NCBI GenBank assembly: GCA_902611605.1
Contig: CACMAH010000002.1
Span: forward strand, 62,001-126,000
Source of the DNA: an uncultured Alphaproteobacteria bacterium
GTDB lineage: Bacteria; Pseudomonadota; Alphaproteobacteria; Rhodobacterales; Rhodobacteraceae
Direction: 5' to 3'
DNA: 64,000 nucleotides
In this document: positions 26,142 through 35,206 of the stretch, piece after piece
How the letters are laid out: each line of letters begins with the position of its first letter
How positions within the stretch are numbered: the stretch's first letter is position 1
Position numbers and translations under genes: made by a program
The notes under the pieces: model-generated
What the model saw: only the letters and a program-made list of their open reading frames with translations
Database searches by the model: none
Told to the model about the DNA's origin: nothing

Positions 26142-27167
26142 ATGAAACATTTTAAACTTATATATTTCTCAAAAAAGGAAAAAGTTCAATTGAATATTTC
26201 TAAAATAAAAAAAACTGAAATTCTATCAAATGACGATGTCGGAGTTAAAAGAGCCTCCGATATTATAAAAGCTGGTGGCTTAGTAGCTTTACCTACAGAA
26301 ACAGTATATGGACTTGGCGCAGACGCTACAAATCCTAAAGCAATAGATTTAATTTATAAAACAAAGGGAAGACCTTCCATTAATCCTCTAATTATTCATG
26401 TTTTTGATAATAATTATGTTTTCGAAATAGCAGATAAAAATAAACTTGCTGAAGATTTATCATCAAAGTTTTGGCCTGGTCCACTTACTTTGATTCTAAA
26501 TAAAAAAAATAATAGCAAACTAAAAATTGCTAAAAATGCACTTGCTGATTTGTCAACAATAGCTGTAAGAGTACCTGCTCACCCAGTTTTTAGAAATTTA
26601 TTAAAAAAATGTAATTTGCCAATTGCATGTCCTTCTGCAAATTTTTCAGGTAAATTAACTACAACTAGATTTGAAGACGTATTATCGTCTTTTTCAGGAA
26701 GGATTGACGCTATCATCGACGGTGGACCCTGCCCAATTGGAGTAGAAAGCACAATAATCAAGATAAAAAATCAAAAAATATCTATTTTAAGGCCTGGTAA
26801 AATAACAGAGGAAGGATTGAAAGCGTGCAATTATTCATTACAAAAAAAAGAAAATAATAAAGATATAATAGCACCAGGTCAATTAACCTCTCACTATCGC
26901 CCAAATACACCATTACGCTTAAATGTAAAAAAACCGAAAAAAAATGAACTGCTTTTATCATTTGGACCTTTACCAAAAGGTACAACTGGAATTAGTTTAT
27001 CAGAAGTATTTGATTTAAATGAGGCAGCAATGAATCTTTATAGTTCTCTTGCTGATTTAGATGAATTAGCATTAATTAATAGTAATGATGCTATAGCTAT
27101 TAATACTATCCCCAATTCAGGAATTGGAATTGCGATTAATGATAGACTTAAACGTGCATGTAGCTAA
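26142..27167 (+). CDS. L-threonylcarbamoyladenylate synthase (Sua5 type)
   Basis: Makes the TC-AMP used for the t6A37 modification of tRNA. About 341 residues: a YrdC domain at about 25-215 (GGLVALPTETVYGLGADAT, KTKGRPSINPLIIHV, VRVPAHPVFR, CPSANFSGKLTTT, DGGPCPIGVESTII) and a Sua5 domain after the linker (APGQLTSHYRPNTPL to the end). The two-domain build makes it Sua5 rather than TsaC. ATG 26142 is used; TTG 26139 directly precedes it. Divergent from the acyl-CoA dehydrogenase, convergent with yqgE. Confidence 0.95.
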   Translation: MKHFKLIYFSKKEKVQLNISKIKKTEILSNDDVGVKRASDIIKAGGLVALPTETVYGLGADATNPKAIDLIYKTKGRPSINPLIIHVFDNNYVFEIADKNKLAEDLSSKFWPGPLTLILNKKNNSKLKIAKNALADLSTIAVRVPAHPVFRNLLKKCNLPIACPSANFSGKLTTTRFEDVLSSFSGRIDAIIDGGPCPIGVESTIIKIKNQKISILRPGKITEEGLKACNYSLQKKENNKDIIAPGQLTSHYRPNTPLRLNVKKPKKNELLLSFGPLPKGTTGISLSEVFDLNEAAMNLYSSLADLDELALINSNDAIAINTIPNSGIGIAINDRLKRACS

Positions 27168-27178
27168 ACATGTAAAAA

Positions 27179-27790
27179 TTAAGCTTTTCCACTACTACTT
27201 GAAAAAAAAGCATTTTCAATTCCTAGGACTTCTAAAGAAAGATTATATTTATCTGAGAAACTGTTATTAAAGACTAATTCTGGGTCTGCGTTAGTAACTA
27301 ACCATGAATCTTCCATTATTTCTTTCTCTAATTGACCTGGAGACCATCCAGCGTAACCTAGCATAAAAAGGCTGGAAACAGGGCCCTTCCCTTTATACAC
27401 ATCAGAAATTGCTTTAGTATCGTTAGTTAAAGAAAAATGTTCATTAATTTTTAATGTAGTATTTTTAATTTGGTATTCTTTTGAATGTAATAAGAAACCA
27501 TTATTATACTCTACAGGACCACCAAACAAAACTATATTGTTTTTATTAGTATCAATTTTTTTTTGGGATCCATTTACTTTTATAATATCACTTAAATAAA
27601 TACCCTCAATTGGTTTATTAATAATAAACCCCATAGCACCTTTATCATTATGAGAAATTAAATAAATTACAGATCTATTAAACCTAGGATCTAAAATATC
27701 AGGTGTAGACACTAGAAGAGATCCAGCATAGAAACCATCAATAATTTTTGTATCAATAGTATCAGTAAGTTTGCTCTTTTCTTTTGACAT
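27179..27790 (-). CDS. YqgE/AlgH family protein
   Basis: UPF0301 protein of 203 residues with unknown biochemical role. Family signatures: GSLLVSTPDILDPRFNRSVIYL near 29-48, GAMGFIINKPIE near 56-67, GGPVE near 91, and LGYAGWSPGQLEKEI near 145-159. It is complete. ATG at 27790. Divergent from the DsbD-like gene across a 96-base spacer containing a perfect inverted repeat. Confidence 0.95.
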   Translation of the reverse strand: MSKEKSKLTDTIDTKIIDGFYAGSLLVSTPDILDPRFNRSVIYLISHNDKGAMGFIINKPIEGIYLSDIIKVNGSQKKIDTNKNNIVLFGGPVEYNNGFLLHSKEYQIKNTTLKINEHFSLTNDTKAISDVYKGKGPVSSLFMLGYAGWSPGQLEKEIMEDSWLVTNADPELVFNNSFSDKYNLSLEVLGIENAFFSSSSGKA

Positions 27791-27830
27791 TTTATTTTTA
27801 TAAAAATTAAAACAGGAGTTGATTTGATAT

Positions 27831-27861
27831 AATTATTTTGAAATTAAATTTCAAAATAATT
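27831..27861. promoter_or_regulatory. Perfect 15-bp inverted repeat, possible operator
   Basis: Arms AATTATTTTGAAATT (27831-27845) and its exact complement (27847-27861) around one central A. It lies between divergent yqgE and the DsbD-like gene, 25 bases before the latter's ATG and about 40 from the former's. A run of T does not follow on either side, so an operator or a 5' UTR hairpin is more likely than a terminator. No regulator is identified. Confidence 0.55.
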
Positions 27862-27886
27862 TATTAATTAAATAGGATATATCAAG

Positions 27887-28741
27887 ATGCGTATTAATTA
27901 TACTCAGCATATTTTTTTAAAAAAAAGAAATGTTATCTTCTTTTTGCTTTTAATAGCTATTTCTATCCTTTCAGCTCCTGATGTATTTGGAAATCAAAAA
28001 TATAATAGCTTTAAAAATGATTATGTTGAGATTTCTTTTATTAATGCCTGGGAGACAAAAGAAGGAAACCTATTTGCATTATATATAAAAATGAAAGAAA
28101 ATTGGAAAACATATTGGCGAAATCCAGGTGACTCTGGCTTTGCTCCTGAGTTAAAATTATTAAGCGACAAAAACTTAAAAAAAATAAAAATATATTGGCC
28201 AACCCCAAAAATTTTTTATGAAAACGAAACCGTTATAAATGGTTATAAGAAAGAGTTAATACTACCCATACTTTTTTTAAAAAACAAAAATGAAAGTCAA
28301 GTAGAGTTCGAGATTGAATTAACAATTGGTTTTTGTGAAGATATATGTATACCAATAAAATTATTGTTAAACAGTAAAGATGCTTTTAAATCGTCTGAAA
28401 AAATGAATAAAATGATTTCAAACTCTTTAGAAAATAACCCAAAAGAACTTTTATCCTCAAAAAAATTAGTTTCATGTGATGTGAAAAAAATTGGAAATAA
28501 GATGACAATTATTTCTAAATTTGACAATAATTTCTTTTCAAAGAAAAAATATATTGATCACTTAATATTAGAATATAAGGATGATCAAGTTTGGTTTTCA
28601 GAAACTAAAAAGTTGAGCAATAAAGATTATATTGCTCAAATTAAATCAATCGAAGAAGAAAATTTTTTACTAAATAAAAGTAAGGTTAAATATACAATAA
28701 TCACAAAGAGTGGTGGTTTTCTAATAAATGGTTGCAAATAA
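27887..28741 (+). CDS. Exported DsbD alpha-domain-like protein
   Basis: 284 residues with an N-terminal signal segment (hydrophobic about 16-33). The following domain resembles the N-terminal (alpha) domain of the DsbD thiol:disulfide transporter: ENWKTYWRNPGDSGFAP near 80-96, IKIYWPTPKIF near 105, and the cysteine pair in GFCEDICIP near 148-156. The membrane and thioredoxin-like domains of DsbD are missing. It might receive electrons from another membrane protein such as CcdA, which is not in the window. ATG 27887 with AGGAT upstream. A perfect inverted repeat precedes it. Confidence 0.75.
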   Translation: MRINYTQHIFLKKRNVIFFLLLIAISILSAPDVFGNQKYNSFKNDYVEISFINAWETKEGNLFALYIKMKENWKTYWRNPGDSGFAPELKLLSDKNLKKIKIYWPTPKIFYENETVINGYKKELILPILFLKNKNESQVEFEIELTIGFCEDICIPIKLLLNSKDAFKSSEKMNKMISNSLENNPKELLSSKKLVSCDVKKIGNKMTIISKFDNNFFSKKKYIDHLILEYKDDQVWFSETKKLSNKDYIAQIKSIEEENFLLNKSKVKYTIITKSGGFLINGCK

Positions 28742-28750
28742 AAATTATAA

Positions 28751-31700
28751 TTAACGGATTTTTTTATTTGACACTTTGGCAGGAAGTAAAAAAATTAAAA
28801 TACAAGTTAAAATGACTAATAATAAGGGTATAAATAAAAGGTAATTAGAAGTTTGAAAATTAAAAAAGTCAAAACTAGTGTCTGTAAAAAATGAAACCAT
28901 AAAAAAGAATATAAAAGAAAATAATAATAAAGAAATTGAATAAACCAATTTTATTAGAATAGACGTTTTCTTTGTTAAAAAAATTCTTTTAAAAGACCTA
29001 ACCAGATCAGCAAAGTCTCTTTGAATCAATAGAATCGATGGAACTAGAAAAAGTACAATCAACATACCAAAACCTAGACCATATACTAATGTAACAATAG
29101 TAGGTTTTAAAAATTGAGCATCCTTAGATGTTTCAAAAAGGAGTGGCGTTAAACCTAAAACAGTTGTTAAGGTTGTTAGCAAAACTGGCCTGAGTCTATC
29201 ACATATAGCATCAACTATCGCAGGTTTAAGACCCCTATTTTTTGAATATTCATCTATAGTTGAAACTAAAACAATTGAGTCATTGATTATTATACCTGTC
29301 ATACCAATCAAACCAATAATCGAAAACATAGATAAATTAATTCCCCATAAATAGTGACCCCAAAGGGTTCCGATTAGACCAAACGGAATAATTGACATAA
29401 CAACTATCGGACGCGCCCAGCTTGCAAATACCCAAGCTAAGGCTAAATATATACCGATTAAGCATAGTAGAAATCCGATTAATGCATCATTTAAAAAATC
29501 TCTTTCTTGTTTAAATAAACCACTTAAATTAATATCTATACCATACCTTTCCTTTACATCAGGAAGTATTTTTGATTTTATTAATTCCGTAATCTCGATT
29601 GCACGAGCTGAATTGTCTTCAGAAATTTCTCCAGTAATAGAAATTTTTCGCAATCCATTTTCTCTTGAAACAGATGAAAAACCAAATTTAGATATCACAG
29701 AAACAATATCTGAGAGTCTAACATATTCACCTTGTGGACTAACTAGATTTACTTTTTCTAAAAAATCTGATTTTATCTCATCTTCTGGTAACTCTATAAT
29801 TATTTTTGAGGAGCGATTTCGAAAAGGAAAACTAACGGCTTCAATACCATTAAGCTGTTGGTAAAGTTGTTTGCCAACATTATCTATGTCAAAACCTAAA
29901 GCTACACCTCTAGCAGTCAGTTGTAAGATAAGCTCATTTTTGTCATAAGATTGTGTGTCTTCTAATCCTGTGATTTCAGGAAAGTTAATTATTTGATTTT
30001 GGAAATAAATTGATGCATTTTTTAGATTTTCAACATCAAAACCTAGTAAATCAATTGAGAGGCTGTCACCTCCTGGTCCAGATGTCCAGTTTCTAAAGCT
30101 TAACGTTTCCAATAAAGGGTGTCTGATAATTTCATCCTGTATCCTACCTAATAAAGCATAAGATGAATATGGTCTCAAATCAGCATCAATAAGTTCCACT
30201 GAAACAGCACCTAACATTTCAGGATCCTTATTTTTAGCTCCAGAAATACCCCTACCTGAGTTACCTCCAAGCTGACTAATAGAAAATTTTAAAGGATTTT
30301 GACCATACTGTTTTTCATATTCTAAAGAGACTGTATTCACTGCTCTTATCATTTCATCAAGCATTGCCTTAGTGTCTGATCTGCTAGACCCAGGTAACAT
30401 TGCAATATTACCAGTAAATCCTCCTCTCTCAGGCGCGTCAAAAAACCTCCACTTTACTTCACCTGATATCAAGAGAACCGTACTTATTAAAAATAGAAAT
30501 ATTGATATACTTAAAACAGGATAGCGTAATTTCATTACGTATTTTGTAAAAGGTCGAAATAAACTTTCTCGAAAAATTCTAAACCCCATATTAAATTTAT
30601 CTGATGGCCAATCGTACCATTTCTTCTTAGAAACCTTCTGTCTAAGTGCATGGGCCATATGATTGGGTAATACTAAAAAACATTCTAAAAGTGAGGCTAT
30701 TAACACTGCAATTACTGTAAATGGGATATCTGCTATTAAACTACCAAATCGACCACCAACAGCAACTAAACCTGCAAAAGCTATTACGGTCGTAATGGTT
30801 GCAGTAAAAACAGGTAATGCCATTCTAGTAGCACCACGTTCTGCTGCCTCTTCAGGATTTTCTCCTAGTCTTCTTAATCTAAAATCTGCATGCTCCCCAA
30901 CAACAATTGCATCATCTACTACAATACCTAAGCAAATAATTAACGCAAAAAGAGAAATCATATTTATAGTTAGTCCAGATATATACATTATACCAATTGC
31001 GGCAAATAGAGCAGCTGGGATACCAGCGGCCACCCAAAATGCCGTTCTTGCACTAAGAAAAACAAACAAAAGAATTAGGACTAAAGTTAAACCCTGTAGA
31101 CCATTACGTAATAAGATTTCGAGGCGATTTGAAATAGCATCTGCTCTGGTTTTTGATAGAACTACCTCCACCCCATTGGGAAGGGAGCTTTTAAATTCCT
31201 CCGTTATTTTTTCAACATTTCTTTGGATTTCTATAGCATCATCTTGGGCAAATCGATCAATCCTGACTACAATTGCTTTATTCCCATTAGAAAAATATTC
31301 TCTGTTTTGGGAAATATTATCGAAATAAATATCAGATATGTCCCTTAAAAATACCTCTTTCTGTGAGTTTGGTAACCTTATTACTATATTTCCAATATCT
31401 TCAATTGACCTTTTAGAAAATCCACTCCTAACCCTATTAGAATTTCCTACTTCACCAGTTGGATCAATATCCACTTCTGACGCAATAACTTTTGCCAAGT
31501 GATTTAAGGGTAATTTATATTTAACTAAATTAATTGATGGAACACTAACTTTAATGATAGGAGCACTAACACCCATAATTTGAGTATTACTGATTCCTTC
31601 TCTATATAGTTTACTTACATATTCATCAGCTAAAATAGCTAGTTGTTCAAGCTCTAGAGGTCCTGAAATTACAACATCAGAAACTCTATCACTCCAAGAT

Positions 31701-32116
31701 ATTTTTTTAATGGTTGGTATTTCTGAAGCTTCAGGTAGATTTTGAACGGAATCTAACGCAGTTTGCACTTCCTCTTTTGCCTTCGACATATCAGTGCCAG
31801 GCTTAAAATCAAGGTAAATTCTAGCATTACCTTCGGTAGAAGAGGAAATTATTTGTTCGACACTATCTATTCCAAGTAATGGAGCCTCTAATAGAGATAC
31901 TACTCCATCATCAATTTCTTCGGGACCAGCACCAGCCCACTTTACTCCAATATTTATCTTTTCTATTGGAACATCAGGAAAAAATTGGGACCTTATGTTA
32001 TTAATTGCAAATAACCCAAAAACTATCATCAAAACAAATATTAAGTTTGCAGCAGTATTATGCCTAGCAAAGTAACTTATATATTTAGAAGGAATTGATT
32101 TTTTTAAAACCTCCAT
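28751..32116 (-). CDS. RND-family efflux transporter, inner-membrane pump
   Basis: AcrB-type resistance-nodulation-division pump of 1121 residues. Typical parts: an N-terminal helix followed by FFPDVPIEKINIGVKW, the NxxD/proton-relay helix region CLGIVVDDAIVVGEHADF near residue 395, and the second-half counterpart LIGMTGIIINDSIVLV near 920. Beyond the usual end at about 1035 it carries another 85 residues with two extra hydrophobic helices. Partner adaptor gene lies directly upstream with a TAATG overlap. Outer-membrane channel is not in the window; substrate unknown. Confidence 0.93.
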   Translation of the reverse strand: MEVLKKSIPSKYISYFARHNTAANLIFVLMIVFGLFAINNIRSQFFPDVPIEKINIGVKWAGAGPEEIDDGVVSLLEAPLLGIDSVEQIISSSTEGNARIYLDFKPGTDMSKAKEEVQTALDSVQNLPEASEIPTIKKISWSDRVSDVVISGPLELEQLAILADEYVSKLYREGISNTQIMGVSAPIIKVSVPSINLVKYKLPLNHLAKVIASEVDIDPTGEVGNSNRVRSGFSKRSIEDIGNIVIRLPNSQKEVFLRDISDIYFDNISQNREYFSNGNKAIVVRIDRFAQDDAIEIQRNVEKITEEFKSSLPNGVEVVLSKTRADAISNRLEILLRNGLQGLTLVLILLFVFLSARTAFWVAAGIPAALFAAIGIMYISGLTINMISLFALIICLGIVVDDAIVVGEHADFRLRRLGENPEEAAERGATRMALPVFTATITTVIAFAGLVAVGGRFGSLIADIPFTVIAVLIASLLECFLVLPNHMAHALRQKVSKKKWYDWPSDKFNMGFRIFRESLFRPFTKYVMKLRYPVLSISIFLFLISTVLLISGEVKWRFFDAPERGGFTGNIAMLPGSSRSDTKAMLDEMIRAVNTVSLEYEKQYGQNPLKFSISQLGGNSGRGISGAKNKDPEMLGAVSVELIDADLRPYSSYALLGRIQDEIIRHPLLETLSFRNWTSGPGGDSLSIDLLGFDVENLKNASIYFQNQIINFPEITGLEDTQSYDKNELILQLTARGVALGFDIDNVGKQLYQQLNGIEAVSFPFRNRSSKIIIELPEDEIKSDFLEKVNLVSPQGEYVRLSDIVSVISKFGFSSVSRENGLRKISITGEISEDNSARAIEITELIKSKILPDVKERYGIDINLSGLFKQERDFLNDALIGFLLCLIGIYLALAWVFASWARPIVVMSIIPFGLIGTLWGHYLWGINLSMFSIIGLIGMTGIIINDSIVLVSTIDEYSKNRGLKPAIVDAICDRLRPVLLTTLTTVLGLTPLLFETSKDAQFLKPTIVTLVYGLGFGMLIVLFLVPSILLIQRDFADLVRSFKRIFLTKKTSILIKLVYSISLLLFSFIFFFMVSFFTDTSFDFFNFQTSNYLLFIPLLLVILTCILIFLLPAKVSNKKIR

Positions 32117-33597
32117 TAGTTATTACCCATATTTTTTTCCAACCTATTTAAAGTTTTAGCTTTCATTTTTCCACTATTGATTTCTTCATATAATCGATCT
32201 TTTACACTCTTAGGCATACGATCCATATTATCTAAGAATTTTATAAGTTTATTCTGTTTTTCAGGACTTAATGTAACTAAATCATTATTATTAGATAAAC
32301 TTTTGGAATTAGAAATTTCTCGATCTTTTTTTCTTAAAGGTTTTATTTTTAGACCATTTCCTAACTGTGGAGATCTTTGCATCACATACTCTTTGTCAAT
32401 TGGAGCACCAGATACAATTACTTCATCTCCTTGCCTGCGGAGAATATTTACTACTAACTCTTTTAATCTATTGTCGTCTTCAAGTATGAAAATCTTCCCA
32501 TCAATAGTCACAGCTGCAGAGGGCAAAACTGTAACATTTTCAAGTGAGGGTTCCTGAATTTCAAGGACAACAAAATCACCAGGTCTTAATGTTTTATTTT
32601 CACCAAGGTTTATAGAAGCAAATAACTTTCTTCCACTACCAATATTAATAATTTCAGGATTTATACGTTCTATTTTTCCACTAAAAGGAATATCTTTATC
32701 AGATAACTTTAAATAAGCTGTAATATCTAAATTTAACAACTTTCCTTCTTTGTCAATTACCCGAGCAAATTCATTAGTAGATAAATTGAACATTACCTCT
32801 AATGAATTTGGATCTACTAAAGTTCCTAATTTTTCATTTTTATTAATAACACTACCTGGTAGAATATTTACAGAAGAAATTATTCCATTAAAAGGTGATT
32901 TAAATTCAGTTTCATCTAAATTCCTTTTAGCTTTATCTATAGAAATAGACCTCCTTTTCAACTGAATTTGTAGTTTTTCAATTGAATTTTTTGAAGACTT
33001 AACTAAGTTTTGCTTATTTAAAAATTGTTGCTTGGATGATGAATATGCTAGTTGTGTATTTTCTAATTGAGTACTAGTAATTAATCCCGATGCAGCTAAT
33101 TCAGTTTGCCTATCTAAGGCATTTTTTCTCAATTTAAGTTGTGATTCAGAAACCTCAAATTCCATATTTGCGAACTCTAATCTTGAAATTGCTTCTGATA
33201 ACTGTGCTTTAGTATCTTCTAAATCAATTTCAGCTATTTCTAGTTCGTTAAAAAAGTCTTTTTGATTTAATCTAAATAAAATATCTCCGGATTTTACATA
33301 ACCACCTTCGACAAACTTTTCTGATACATAATCTAATCTTCCAGAAACTAAAGGCCGAATTTCCAACATACGTTTTGAATATATTTCACCATATGAGAAT
33401 ATTTTAGGTCTTGCTGTTTGACTCTCTAAAGTTTCAACGTTTACTGCAAAAACTCTTTCTTTTTGCAAACGCCTATTATCTGACTTTTCAGAACGTTTTT
33501 TTAAGGCATCAAATAAAACGAAAGATCCAAAAATTAAAAAACCTAAAGTGATGCTTAGTATTATCAAGCCTAAGAAGCTTCTTAATAAAAATCTCAT
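32116..33597 (-). CDS. RND efflux periplasmic adaptor (membrane fusion protein)
   Basis: HlyD/AcrA-type adaptor of 493 residues. N-terminal membrane anchor at about 7-30, lipoyl half-motifs GRLDYVSEKFVEGGYVKSGDILF and FKSPFNGIISSVNILPG, a coiled-coil hairpin between them (about 115-225), and a beta-barrel region. After about residue 425 it adds a charged tail (SPEKQNKLIKFLDNMDRMP) not usual in adaptors of this family. ATG at 33597. Cotranscribed with the pump, whose ATG overlaps this stop. Confidence 0.92.
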   Translation of the reverse strand: MRFLLRSFLGLIILSITLGFLIFGSFVLFDALKKRSEKSDNRRLQKERVFAVNVETLESQTARPKIFSYGEIYSKRMLEIRPLVSGRLDYVSEKFVEGGYVKSGDILFRLNQKDFFNELEIAEIDLEDTKAQLSEAISRLEFANMEFEVSESQLKLRKNALDRQTELAASGLITSTQLENTQLAYSSSKQQFLNKQNLVKSSKNSIEKLQIQLKRRSISIDKAKRNLDETEFKSPFNGIISSVNILPGSVINKNEKLGTLVDPNSLEVMFNLSTNEFARVIDKEGKLLNLDITAYLKLSDKDIPFSGKIERINPEIINIGSGRKLFASINLGENKTLRPGDFVVLEIQEPSLENVTVLPSAAVTIDGKIFILEDDNRLKELVVNILRRQGDEVIVSGAPIDKEYVMQRSPQLGNGLKIKPLRKKDREISNSKSLSNNNDLVTLSPEKQNKLIKFLDNMDRMPKSVKDRLYEEINSGKMKAKTLNRLEKNMGNN

Positions 33598-33715
33598 TAC
33601 CTACACAATTAAAAAATTAGAATCTTCGATAATAAATAGATTTTTAAATTAATTAATCAAGTGGTTAAATTAACATTTCAAAAGTTACTTAAAATCAATT
33701 TTAATAAAGAGAAAA

Positions 33716-34258
33716 TTATTTTCTTCTTTTATGTTCCTCTAACCTAGGTAAAATCTCAACAAAATTGCACGGTAAATTTCTATAATCAAATTGTTTGCAT
33801 AATATTTTATCCCAAGCATCCTTGCAAGCTGAAGGTGAACCAGGTAATGCAAAAAGAAACGTACCAGATACAACACCAGCACACGCTCTACTTTGTATAG
33901 CTGACATTCCAATTGTTTCCATAGATACCTTAGTAAAAAGAATTTCAAAAGCATTTATTCTTTTTTCATAGAGTTCACTATGAGCTTCTACGGTCACATC
34001 TCTTCCTGTTAGGCCCGTACCTCCTGTAGATATTATTACATCGAGATTCTTTTTTAAAATCCATTTTTTTAATACTTTTTTTATGGATACTTTATCATCT
34101 TTCACAATATCTCTTGAAATAATGTAATGTCCAGAATTTAGAATTCTTTCCTGTAGAATATCACCTGACTTATCATTAGAAAAAATTCTACTATCCGAAA
34201 CTGTTAGAATACCAAAACCCATTGGGATAAAATGTCTTTCTTTGCTATTAATGTTCAT
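33716..34258 (-). CDS. moaB: Molybdenum cofactor biosynthesis protein MoaB
   Basis: MogA/MoaB-fold protein that adenylylates molybdopterin. 180 residues: GILTVSDSRIFSNDKSGDIL near the start, ISTGGTGLTGRDVT near 75-88, and ALPGSPSACKDAWD near 140. The GGTGxxxRD signature is intact. It overlaps the UDG-like gene by 11 bases. moaD and moaE are about 7 kb away in this window; moaA and moaC are not seen. Confidence 0.93.
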   Translation of the reverse strand: MNINSKERHFIPMGFGILTVSDSRIFSNDKSGDILQERILNSGHYIISRDIVKDDKVSIKKVLKKWILKKNLDVIISTGGTGLTGRDVTVEAHSELYEKRINAFEILFTKVSMETIGMSAIQSRACAGVVSGTFLFALPGSPSACKDAWDKILCKQFDYRNLPCNFVEILPRLEEHKRRK

Positions 34259-35099
34259 TTTCTTTATTAATTAGTTGTATTATTAACTTTAAATTGTTCC
34301 ATGTATTTCTTTTTTTTTCTGGATCATTAATCATAGATTTCATACCTTCAATTTCGACAGTAGGAATACCAAGATATTCCCCAATAAAACCTCCATTTAT
34401 GCTGTCAAATTTTAGAAAATCAGTAAGACCTAAAATGCTTGCAGGAATTTTACTTATAAAAATTAAAAACTTTGGAGATATTAATTCTATATACTTTTTT
34501 AAAAATGGTCTCATCAATTCCAAATCAGAAATTTTATCATCTGTATTTTTAACAAATCTGAAAGGAGTGGCAGGGATAACAAATATATTACAATTGTTTT
34601 TATTCAAAGGAATTAATCCCATTGATTCAATAATTTTTTCAAACAATTCATTACTTTCTTCAACATACGGTTTTTGCTGTAATTCTTCTTCATAAGAAGG
34701 TGGTTCGGAAATGAAAAGAGTTTTTGATTTAGAATTACCAGCACCCAACAAAAGTTTGTTGGATCCTTTTAATGAATGGAATTTTTTAAAATTAGTAATA
34801 TTATTTTCAAGACTAGGGATATCTTTTGATGAGTTAGCCAAATTTTCTACTTCCAATATTAAACCATTATCCATTAAATTTTGATTTGTCTTATCTGATA
34901 AGTGTTTTTTTTGATTTTCGATTTTCTTATCAATTTGATATTCTAAATTTTGATTTATTTTTTTTTTGGAACTTTGAATTGAGTTTGATTTAAAAAAATT
35001 AGTTAGCAATAATATATCTCTATCAATAGCTGGATTGAGTACACCAGCTTGTTCATAATCCCAAATAGTAGCAAAAATTGTTTTTTTTAAATAATCCAC
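34248..35099 (-). CDS. Uracil-DNA glycosylase-superfamily protein, degenerate
   Basis: 283 residues. The second half aligns by eye with family 4/5 uracil-DNA glycosylases (KTLFISEPPSYEEELQQKP, LFEKIIESMGL, IFVIPATPFR, LIFISKIPASILGL, DPEKKRNTWNNLK). However, the usual GEAPG reads SEPPS, the HP-start of the last motif reads EGMKSM, and the four cysteines that hold the iron-sulfur cluster are absent (a single Cys is seen). Probably not an active glycosylase. The N-terminal half is Lys/Asn-rich. GTG start. Overlaps moaB, so expressed with it. Confidence 0.6.
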   Translation of the reverse strand: MDYLKKTIFATIWDYEQAGVLNPAIDRDILLLTNFFKSNSIQSSKKKINQNLEYQIDKKIENQKKHLSDKTNQNLMDNGLILEVENLANSSKDIPSLENNITNFKKFHSLKGSNKLLLGAGNSKSKTLFISEPPSYEEELQQKPYVEESNELFEKIIESMGLIPLNKNNCNIFVIPATPFRFVKNTDDKISDLELMRPFLKKYIELISPKFLIFISKIPASILGLTDFLKFDSINGGFIGEYLGIPTVEIEGMKSMINDPEKKRNTWNNLKLIIQLINKENEH

Positions 35100-35206
35100 T
35101 ATGTTTTCTTTTGTTAATTAATAGAATAAACTTTTTATCTTTAAAGGTTATTGTTGAATGTAATTTAATATATATAATAAAATATGTTATTAAGGGGTAG
35201 TATTAA

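Noticed and set aside
30663-31328. Open frame of 221 codons on the plus strand
   Set aside because: It lies wholly antisense to the RND pump gene, has low-complexity Ile/Ala/Lys-rich content and no ribosome site; it is a shadow of a well-conserved membrane protein.
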